From NCBI GenBank assembly GCA_017562135.1, contig QEYB01001237.1, positions 62,001 to 126,000 of the forward strand: a DNA stretch of 64,000 bases, given 5' to 3'. Source of the stretch: Dipylidium caninum. Taxonomy: Eukaryota > Platyhelminthes > Cestoda > Cyclophyllidea > Dipylidiidae. A program made the position numbers and the translations under genes. Under the pieces are notes generated by a model, which was not told where the DNA came from, ran no database searches, and was given only the letters and a program-made list of their open reading frames with translations. Of this stretch, positions 54,576 to 64,000 are shown in pieces (positions within the stretch are counted from its first letter, which is position 1; each line of letters opens with the position of its first letter).

Positions 54576-56093
54576 CTTGGAAAGTGTTTGTTCTCTTGTT
54601 CATCTGTACTTTTTTGGCTTGTGTGTACACAGCACAAATTGTAGTTAGGCATGCGCTCGGGACCCACAACGATACACTTTTCCGAGTGCGTGAACAAATG
54701 AAAGCAGAGGTGTTACGAGGGAACTCGAGAAACAGTTCTCCATTAGGCTACTGAGGAATGCTTCCTTAAGGTTAAGCGCATTGTCCATGCGACATGTGAA
54801 AGCGTAAGAATGATGTGTAGGATATGAGGAATTAGGTTAGAATAACTAGGTGAAGTGGTCGGTTTGAATGGATGAGAACGCGTCGGACCAGTCAGTGCGG
54901 CTACATCTTTCCCTTATGAACTGTTCTCCCATAAATCTCTGAGACGCCATCGGCCGATGAAATAGGCCAATTGTGCCCTATTGCATGCATCTCGGATTAC
55001 TAAAGGCAACTTTTGCAGGTGTACTTTACTTGGTTATTTATTACTGCGCTTATGGCGGCGCAATCAACCGATTTATCTGTCCCATGGGAACACTGTCACC
55101 CTGGACGGACGGTTAGTGAAAAGTAACCTCGCCATTCCTCTCTAAGCACGTGATTCACTCAATCCACGTACTACCGGAGTCATTTTTGCTCATCCAAAGG
55201 GGTCCCACGGGAGACTCCACCTCTTAGTGACCGTAATCAGGTTAAGGCAGAAGACGGTAGCGCAATAGCACGTGATATGCCCTGCTTGTGAGGTGAAACA
55301 AGAAAAAGGTAGGAGAAGTATGATCGGAACTTATAGAAGACACCTCACCAGAACAACTTTTTTGAATCCCTTCAGTCACAGTGGCACCTAATCTACACCG
55401 GTACTCAAGTAACAGTCTTCTCGTAGTTCTCCACTAAGCTCAACTCAAGTGAGACTGTAGGTAAGGCGATTAGTCAAGTGTAATCGGTGGCATGAGTGTG
55501 GACTTTCCGTTGTGGGGGTGGGCGGAGTTTCTTTCCACTCGCCTAAGATCCGCACACAGAGACCTTGACGTTCACCTTCAGATCGTGAGCCCCACCTTTT
55601 CCAAAGCAATTACTGCCTACGTCGATGTCTTCTAGTCACGCAAGTGACGTGTCAGTTGTTATTTAGTGCGAATGCCACGTTTAACTATTGAGACAAACTT
55701 GCCAACATGTCTTACTCCACGTTTATTAGCTCGGGTGCTAAGGTCGGGATGCACCGACTGTAGCAGGGTACGATGAGACGTCAGCACACAACTGACCTTG
55801 AGAAACTAATCATACCTAAATTACTGCACTCCTCCTGCCGAGCTAATATTTTCACGAGTTGAGGCGTCAAACACGCATACCAGACCAGAAAGATACGGGA
55901 ACAAAATCCAAGTGAAGTTGTCAAGGCCGTATTTACTCAAGTAGAATGACACTCCAAATTACATTTCATCGAGTCTGCTCAAAATAAACATTCATGTAAT
56001 AAACATGGGGACAATCAAAGTAAGCCCGATTCGAAAGACTTGAAAGCGGGAAGGGGGGATAAAAAGGTGAAGCCGAGAAAAAATGAAGGCATC
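54576..56093. other. intergenic region between repeat B and SMPDL3
   Basis: Only weak traces of repeat homology extend to about 54760. Beyond that I saw no gene, RNA or repeat that I can support. Confidence 0.4.
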
Positions 56094-59000
56094 TTATATT
56101 AGGGCAATATCACCGTCAGGTCTGTTGCCATCTACGTGGGCATTCGAATAATTACTCTGGTGACCGAGGATAAGTCGCAATTCTTGGCCTGAAACTCTCG
56201 GAGGTTCATCCACTCCTCCAATGGCCTTATTTTCATAACTGTTGGCGTCCGCATCGTAGGCTTCACCTTCCATATTCAAATTCAGCACCCTTCTAGCCTC
56301 TAGCTCATCTTTCCCATTGAATATTGACAATTTAGACATGGCTGACCCCGCAGTCGCTTCTCTCGGGCGGTGCACGGTGAGGGGACTTAGTCCAGAATGC
56401 CAACTTTCTCCTGCGCTCCACCAGGACGTTAGTCCACCTCTTCGACACAACTGTGGATTCATTAACAATACCACAGTGAAGAGAATAGCGAGGAAGCCTA
56501 TAATCACGAGGGCAACTATTGGCAATGTGTTCCACTGCCCCACCTCTTCCTCGATTCCCCGTTCGGAATGAGGTGAAAAGGAGGCCTCCGTGCATCCCTG
56601 AAGGCAGGCATCCAAGGCGGCATACTGAACGTACCGCATTGTGCAGAGATGGCGACAATGCTGAAATGATTGGAGTTCTGGACACGGACCAGAATCGTGT
56701 GGGAGGCCCCCCAACTCGTGGTACCAATAGGTGCACCACAAACTGAGATTGCTGTCCAGACGAGTCAAAAGACCCTCCAGAGCGCGAGCTGAGAGATCAG
56801 GTACGTCGTAGGCATTGGATGCGGTGTATTCAAGACGCCACTGAATGTCTTTGCTAGCATTAACCTTGGAGAGGTCTATATAGTATTGGTAGTAGTCATG
56901 AAGGTGGAAAAGGAAGGTGTCTGTGATGGAATAATTAAAAAGACGAATTCGTGGATTAAAGGCGCCCAGGGAATAGAGGTGCAACGGACTGATTGAGGGC
57001 ATAATGAATAGGGGTGTTAAGGGTTCCCCCTTTGCCGCGCCTACAAAAGAAATAAGTGAAGATAAGATCAGAAAAATGAAATAGAATATCTGGTAATGCT
57101 TAAAAACTATTTGACTCAAATATCATCTGAATAGAGTCCGATGCATACCTCCAGAACGCGAAGATATAAAACGAAATGAATCGGTGTGTTGATGGCCAAA
57201 AAGGCCAAATGCAACGACGTCTGCAAACTCGACGAAAATTTCAAAAAGACGTTTGTTGTAAATATCGTGGAGATGACGGAACTTGACGGGCGAGTTTTCC
57301 GGGGCACCCAGTGGGAAATGCATCACAATTATGGCCTGCGATTTAGAGCACAAAGCAAAGAGAGCCATTTATGAATATTTTCTCTGGGTACATCACACAA
57401 TCGTATGCAATCAGATAAGCGAAAAACCATCCTATTGACAATAATAGCTTTCTCAGTGTATAAGATAAATAAGGCTTCTGGAGGTAGTGGATGGCGTTAT
57501 AAGGTGGGTAGAAAATGAAGAAAATATTAAATATCACAGCAAATTGTACCTTCTGCTTTTCGCGACGGGCTGATTGAAGTTGTTCTATAAACCACTGAAA
57601 TTGACCAAGGGGATCTGGGATGTCGGGATTGGTCTGATAATTTCGGCGAGAGTAAATCAAACCGTTTAGAGAGATAAAACGTATCATTTTTCCCGTAGAA
57701 CCGACCGGAAGGATGCGCGAATAATAACAGCCTAATAGGAGGAAGAGGGGTTGCACACACATGTGAGAAAAACTCGATGATTGACCAAGAGCTTTTAACT
57801 GCAAGGAATTATTCAGAAATATGTAAATGAGTGGGAAATCCAGTTTAGTCCTGATATGGATATTTGCACGAATCTAGTTTCAAAACACGAGTAGGTTTGT
57901 TGAGCATAGCATAATAACAAATTGGGGATAGACAGATTACAGGCAGATAACTGTTGAAAGAATAATCGGGCAGCATAGTCAGATAATCATATGATATGCT
58001 ATTCAACAGTGAAAAGAGCCACTAAATGAGTTACCATCGTTGAAATGGTCTACATCGGCGTCGAAGGCATTGGCGACCCAATTACCCCAAAGAGTGGAAC
58101 TAGATCCAAGCTCACTACACCATCGCAGGCGATTTTCGTCGTTTGCCTCGACGGACATATTACTGTCGGGATAAACGTCGTGATTGCCCAGGCTGACGAT
58201 CACCGGAATGGAATGAGTTTGTTGATTCTCATTGGATGCAAAAAAAGTATTCAATGCTGCAACGACCTTCTCCATACTGAGTTTAAATACATCTGGTTTG
58301 GTAATTCCGTGAGCAACTGAATCCCTACATGAAGTAAGCTAGTGTTGAGACACTTGCTAACAACTCTAGTAGGTTCCATTTAAGGGCAATTGCACAAATT
58401 TCAATCCTTAGTAGACTTTTATGTTGCCAAGAGAATGGAATTTTGGAAATAGTGACAAAGCGATCAGTAAAAATTACTTCGGCATGGAAATCTGAGTCTT
58501 CAATTGTGCTACGTCCGCCAGTGACATTAGTTTTAGCAACAAAACCACACATTAGAAGTGCGTGCAAGCAACCACAACATCCTCGTAAGCAAACGACACA
58601 AAATCGAAAACAGACGCAAGTGAAAAATATAGTTGGTGCCCCCTCCCCACTGGTAGTTTCAGATAAGATTTGAAGGTGGAGAAGTGCTTCATGGGAATCG
58701 AAGGTTTAGGTAGCACGAACCCTGCTCATATGAGCGTTTCATGTAACAAAGGTAAGCATGGTGACAGTTGTACAAATCCAATTGGTCAGCCGGAAACGAA
58801 ACTTGAAAGTGGCTTAGCAATAAATAGAGATTGTGAAAACCAGTGAAGGCAGGGTTCAGCAAAACTTGCTGCCATGTTAAAAGCAATGGATCTAAAAAGT
58901 CTCGAATTCCTTTAAAAATGAAGAGTACACGATTTGTGGTCATACCTAGGACCGCGTGATTGGTGGGCCTGGCGAAAGTCTATTATCGAAAACTCACTGA

Positions 59001-59697
59001 TAAAAGCGATTGATTTGATATTAAGTTAGTACACTACTCACACAAAAATAGAGTGCAACTACCAACGCAAGACTATAAAAAGCTAAAATCAGTCGTACGG
59101 AAACAGTAATAATAACACAAGATACCCTGAAAATATTTAAACAGTGTTAATGAGGTTCTTTTTAATGTTAACACTGCTATAATAAAAAAAACCGATAATT
59201 TCAAAAATAGACAGTGGCATCCGACCTTTCCAATAGAATGCAACTACTGGTGTACCCAGAAAAGACCAAAATAAAAGAACTAATTTGTGAACCTAACTAA
59301 CATCAGATCCTCAATACTTCAACCCAGCGATGGCTTTAATCCTCCTCACTAAATCGAACAAATAAGAGATCGATGAGCTTATAATTTAAAAAAGTGGATA
59401 TCCATTTGGCAAAAATGCAATTGTGGATAGAAATGTAAGGCCTACTGCGTGTTAGCTCATAAAATGAATGTAGGCATGTCAACATATGAAACTTAGCGTA
59501 TTATATCTATAATAAAATAACTGACCCAGAGAAGATGACAAAATCGGGTGCGGCAGGAGGGACTTGACGGGTGGCATTTAATGCACTGATCCACAGGTTG
59601 AGTGAAGAATCGCACTTATGGTCAGCAAACGACCCTTCGCAACCATGTTTATTAAAATCAAAGTCTACATGGACGTCTGATAAGTGCCAAAAGAGAC
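56094..59697 (-). CDS. acid sphingomyelinase-like phosphodiesterase (SMPDL3 type), membrane-anchored, 5' end missing
   Basis: Exons: 59697-59526, 58316-58035, 57731-57550, 57335-57149 and 57040-56094. This is a calcineurin-type metallophosphoesterase of the acid sphingomyelinase family, which cleaves phosphodiesters outside the cell or in lysosomes. Metal-ligand motifs in order: HLSDVHVD, SLGNHD, VMHFP and GHQHTDS. Also present are ISLNGLIY and LEYTASNAYDVPDL, and the C-terminal Cys-rich lobe with SLWCTYW. Unlike soluble SMPDL3A, the last exon continues with a hydrophobic helix (LPIVALVIIGFLAILFTVVL) and about 115 more residues, so the enzyme looks like a type I membrane protein with a cytosolic tail. 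The exon carrying the expected Asp after VIFSG was not found. A 23-nt candidate (58968-58946) fits the phases but lacks it. The signal-peptide exon upstream of 59697 was not identified. Confidence 0.88.
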
Positions 59698-61289
59698 CTG
59701 TTAAAGAGTGAAAAGAAGTATAATTATAAAAAGTCCCTCTGAACCCAGAGTGGTTTGAAGTACCTCAAGTGGAATAGAGAACAAAAGTATCTCCAAATCG
59801 CATTAAATTACACTTTGGAGAGATGATGTCTACGTAAAATACTAATTAAGTGAAATTAAAAGAACGGTAAAAACAACACTACTTGCTCATATAAATTGCA
59901 ATAGGATACTACACAAAGGTATATAAGTTAAATACTGACTAGAAATTCTAAAAACTGGCCAAAAAATCGTTGCGAAGATTACCCAGATGCCTAAGTCCAT
60001 AAATCAAAAAGTATTGGACGCGAAGGAGACATACTAACAGACATTTGGTAACTTCATGGACTCGGGGATATGGCTGCATCAGACATTCACAAAATAAATG
60101 TGATGAAGAAATCACACAGTTACGACGTGTGAGGGGCGGAAAGCCGAATTACATACAACATACAAAAATCGGATCACAAGCATGTTTTATAGCCAGTAAC
60201 ACAAAATACAGCAGAGCACAAACCGGTATGAATGTATTCGTCTGCCACATGGAAGGGCACACAATAGATAAGGATGATTAACTCGACAATGAAGGATAAT
60301 AACATCGGCCAGAAGTTAGAGAGTGAGGTAAGAAAATATGATTACACCGCTCTCGAGAGACACCGGAATAGGGAAGAAAACAAGTCTGAGTGAAAAAGGC
60401 GGTTCCCTAGGTCAACAAACTTTTAGGTCATTGAAGATTTAAAACGTATTAACACATAAAATATATTGCCGCAATACACTAAGGCATTACGTTGGTGGAC
60501 TTTGAAATTGACGAACCATTATTTTTTCACGGAAAATAGGAGAAATACTGTGCGAAATATAATGCACTGAAACCTAAGCTGCTCATCGTAATTGATTTAA
60601 GAATTTGTTTAAATAGTTAGATTTAACAAATACAAAACATTATTATTGATACTCAGATATTACGACAATTCAGCTGCATGACATTAATTTTTATGGAGAT
60701 ACACATTTAAGCGTAGAAGTCAAAATAAGACCGTTAACTAGATTCCTCTTGTTCATTAAGAAAGATCGCCTACTGGCTTTAAGCGGAAACGTCGATGACT
60801 TGCAAATTCGGTGTTTTAAAAAATTTTGGCAGTCAGTATAACAAAGCCAACGCACAAAATCTTGTAAATTGTGCTTATAGCGACCCAGGTAAAAATTCAT
60901 TTCTTATGTTGCCCAAATGCAGAGCTTGTTCGTATTAACAAAGGTATTCCCAGATTATTTGAGCTTCAAGGTGAGTGCCTGTCTTGTTCCGTAATCGTCT
61001 TGCGCCCATTTACTGTCATTTGATGCAAGCTATTGTTACTTAATCCTGCAATTTGGGTACCGATGCGTACTATATTGCTTACGTCAAGCTTTTGATTCCC
61101 ATATTACGGTTCCTTGCCACTTGACCCACAACATTTGGTCTAGTGGCATCTTGGTTACTATTTATTCTGGAAATTTGATCATAGTTTACCACCCATGAAG
61201 TCCTTTTAACACTTAGGCATATAATTTAAGCACTAACTCCCTTTTTGGCCGCGTGTATTGAGGTTCTGACTTGTGGATTTCTCTTGCAA
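59698..61289. other. intergenic region between SMPDL3 and TMX3
   Basis: AT-rich. It should contain the first exon(s) and signal peptide of the minus-strand phosphodiesterase and the promoter of the plus-strand TMX3 gene. I could not place either. No other gene is supported. Confidence 0.4.
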
Positions 61290-61299
61290 ATACTTTTAG
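61290..61299 (+). promoter_or_regulatory. splice acceptor directly before the TMX3 start, candidate trans-splice site
   Basis: ATACTTTTAG runs into the ATG of the signal-peptide exon. As with the TTC5 pair, this position is typical of spliced-leader addition in flatworms. A 5' UTR intron ending there is the alternative. Confidence 0.5.
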
Positions 61300-63715
61300 A
61301 TGCGCTCTCGCGATTTTATCGCTTTATATGTTTCACTCTGCTTCTACACGGGTAATTGATGTAATAATGCGAGTAACTTTCTCCTAATGAAGCAGACTTC
61401 GCTCTCAATGGCAATGTGATTGAACTCGACTCAGAGTAGATTTTTCTCCTCTTTCCGCCTTATTCAATTGCGTTTTTTTAGATATTTCAAGAAATTAATT
61501 TCTTCACCCGGCGGTGCTCTAGTAAAGGTAAACATTACCGCTGGTATTTACACTGTGCAAACAGTTTTATGCCCCATGGTGCAGCTATTGCCGCCAATTT
61601 GAAGCGCCTTACACAGAAGCTGCGCAATCCCTTGCCGACGTTGCACCAAATCTTATTGTGGCTCGGATCGATGGTACCCGGTTCCCCGCAGAGACTACTC
61701 TTTCGGGAGTTAAAGGATATCCTACAGTCCTCCTGTAACCCGCGTTATTTTTTCGTAGAATGGTTCTCTCTATCCATCGGCACCCTTTGTTTTTCCTAGT
61801 TTTTACGGTGGCAAATCCTACGCATTCAATGGTGAACGTTCGGTCAGTGGCTTAATCTTATTCGTGAAAAGTGTCCTTGGGTAGGTTGTAAAGTTTGTTC
61901 CGCTACTTCGTTTTTATTTATTTTTTTTGAGACCTCCTGTTGCGAGTCTGACAAATGAACTAGAACTGGAGAATAAGGTGGAGGAACTTTTCGATGATGT
62001 TTTCTTTCTCTTTCATGGAAATGAATCCAGTGATTTGTGGGTACGTATGATTACCGTAATTTATCCTCATCCAGGTTGCATTTAATGCTACAGCAGAGGA
62101 GTTCAGGCTTCAAATACCTTTCTATCGCCTTGATCGGAGCGCTTCCGCCTATTGTGGGGAGGTCTTCGTTTTTAAGGATGGGAATAGAAAGCAATTCGAA
62201 GCACAGGAAGATGGTTCGTCATGTGGCTTATCCCCAATATCTCTAATGTCGACCACCGTATAGCTTTTTGAATTGTAGATGACCTGACCTCGCAGATGAA
62301 ACGTTTTGTTGAAGAAAACCGTCATCCTGCCTTTGGTCATATTTCATCATATGATCTTCGGCAGATGACGCTTGACTCCACTTCGATTGTCTGTGTCTTC
62401 TTAGTCGATTACACTTCAGATTCCACGAAATCGTGAGTTTCTTTAAATGGCTGAAAGGTGATTCTCCTTATTGGTTAATTTTTGACTTTTCCGTTTCAGT
62501 TTTAAATCAATTGGCAGAGATCTTGCTTTCCAAAATTCGCAAGATTTACCAAATAAGTGAGTGATTTTTAGTGGTTTCTATTTTATTTCATACTTTGATT
62601 TTTGGGATTGCTGTATTTTTAGGTAATCCCTCCCATTTATTATCCAACGTTGGTTAGCCACTGTTTAGTAAATCAGATAGGATTTTTCGAGGAATATCCC
62701 AGAATGTGATTTTTAGTTTTGCTATTTGACAGTTTTTTCCCTCAAATTATTTATTGTCTTTTTAATTACCGGGATGGTGATATCGCAATTTTTTGCTCCT
62801 AGCCACAGCAGGGCTTCTGAAGACCGCTAGACTGCAAAAAAGGTCGGCTTATTAATTAAGAGGAATCGTGGATTACTGCTCTTTGATGTTATGGTCTTCA
62901 GATGAAACGAATTCACTGACATTTCGTATAAAAGCTGTTGGTTAATCACTGAACGAGGGTCTATAATTGTAGATACATTGTAACCTGACCGACAAGATCT
63001 AATTGTTCCGGAGTAAAGTGCCTTATATATTTGTGTTTTGATTTTTCTTTTGCTAAATATAATGTTCTTTTTCTCGCCACTTTTTTAAAACCCAGGCCTG
63101 TTCCTTTGAGTAAATTTATTTAGCCTTGGTCGCTGAGTCGATATTGTTGAGATCTAGCCATGGATACGCTTCGTTGTTGGATATTGTTAATCCATTCATG
63201 GAATATAACATCTTTATACACATTTATCCACCCATACCGTGGTTGAATTTCGCCTCAAGAATGGGTAGTTGTCTTCCAAATCTCGATTCCATGCCATTTA
63301 TAACGACTTTCTTCTTTATATTTTCCCAAATTGCCTCTTTTCTTCGTGTGAAATCTGTTCCTGTTTGATATTGATGAAACTTATTTTAATAGCGTAGTGG
63401 TTAAAATAATTGGGATAATTAATTGAATACAAATCAGTTTGTTGAATGGGTTGTAGAAGCATTCAGGTCGTCAGTGATGTACTATTTTCACCCTTAACAT
63501 CCACCAGCCGCCTCAAATTTGCGTGGTCAATAGATGCTCGCGGCCTTAGCAATTTGGCACTAACGAATTTGGAAGCGCCAAACCTCCTACTTTACTGTCC
63601 AGCCAATCAGACCTTCATGCTGCACCCGCTGTACTCTACGCCACAAAATATTTCTGCTCTTAGTAGACAGCAAATTGCTGCCTTTTTAGAAGATGCGGCC
63701 AATGGGCGACTTCCA
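61300..63715 (+). CDS. TMX3: TMX3-like thioredoxin-domain protein disulfide isomerase, 3' end outside window
   Basis: Exons: 61300-61351, 61396-61435, 61482-61527, 61565-61734, 61800-61880, 61932-62040, 62075-62213, 62279-62432, 62500-62556 and 63457-63715. All are phase-consistent and give 369 codons up to the window edge. The start encodes a signal peptide (FIALYVSLCFY). A thioredoxin fold follows with ALVKFYAPWCSYCRQFE and the cis-Pro strand VKGYPTVLLFYGG. Then come the redox-inactive thioredoxin-like domains typical of TMX3, an ER membrane thiol oxidoreductase. The active site is C52-S-Y-C55 rather than the usual CGHC. The expected transmembrane segment and ER-retention end would be beyond 64000. 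Most introns are 34-67 nt. The gene is divergent from the phosphodiesterase. A PDI other than TMX3 remains possible. Confidence 0.85.
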
Positions 63716-64000
63716 GTGAGTTTATCTTACTTAGGATAAACTGTACGCCTTGATGTCGCGATCCCTCGCAAGTTAATTTTTTGGCAATAGTGAGGTTGCG
63801 ATTCCTCTTCTTAGTTTCTCCTTCGTATTACAGACAAGTCTTTGCTCTTCTTTCCTGTCATAACAGTCCGTAACCTTTTGAGTTATTACTTTATGCTTTT
63901 CCTTAAGTTTTTTTTTGCATTTTTATTGAGTCTCTATTTGAAGCCTAACGTCTGATCTGACATTTGTCCGTGAAATGCTCTCGGGATATCTTGCCGGGAA
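63716..64000 (+). other. start of the next TMX3 intron at the window edge
   Basis: GTGAGTTTATC follows the last recognised exon in phase 0. No further exon is visible before the sequence ends. Confidence 0.6.

Noticed and set aside
54169..54669. 166-codon minus-strand open frame
   Set aside because: It lies in repeat B; the Trp/Arg-rich end is a translation of a simple-sequence expansion.
62214..62278. Apparent frameshift in TMX3 after QEDG
   Set aside because: A 65-nt intron (GTTCGT...TTGTAG) restores the frame to DDLTSQMKRF, matching the family, so no frameshift is needed.

Overview
This is eukaryotic nuclear DNA. The genes are split by many introns, often only 34 to 75 nt long. Exons are small and protein coding is sparse over the first 27 kb. 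At three genes a splice acceptor sits directly against the start codon, as expected for spliced-leader trans-splicing. Together with micro-exons and a compact two-gene unit, this points to a flatworm, most likely a tapeworm. That assignment is inference; no species marker is present.

Layout. Positions 1-14.5 kb hold no gene I can support. Between 14.6 and 19.0 kb, in a GC-rich and low-complexity stretch, three minus-strand exons encode HEAT-type helices resembling the SCYL (Scy1-like) family. From 19.0 to 26.8 kb I see nothing firm. At 26.8-29.55 kb (minus) lies a compact pair: an unknown 201-residue helical protein followed 79 bp later by a TTC5/Strap homologue. CDC5L, the Myb-type core factor of the spliceosomal Prp19/NineTeen complex, is complete at 30.6-36.4 kb (plus, 10 exons, 902 codons).

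From 36.9 to 54 kb is the most unusual part: four strongly diverged mitotic (A/B-type) cyclin paralogues, called C1 (-), C2 (-), C3 (+) and C4 (-) here. All four carry a cyclin-box exon of exactly 213 nt and a Cys/His-rich insertion in the second cyclin fold. C1, C2 and C4 have N-terminal regions built from symmetric micro-exons of 21 to 75 nt. C3 and C4 point tail to tail and are flanked by an inverted repeat whose inner part is almost identical and appears to carry their promoter and first exon. In C2 one 186-bp unit containing a 75-nt micro-exon has been tandemly multiplied.

From 56.1 to 59.7 kb (minus) is a membrane-anchored acid sphingomyelinase-like phosphodiesterase (SMPDL3 type). From 61.3 kb to the right edge (plus) is a TMX3-like protein disulfide isomerase with a CSYC active site; its 3' end lies outside the window.

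Several exons (TTC5, C4, one C2 micro-exon) deviate by exactly one base from the frame or length of their homologues. Either the assembly has residual one-base indels or these copies are decaying. Exon coordinates were worked out by hand from splice signals and phase, without transcript data.
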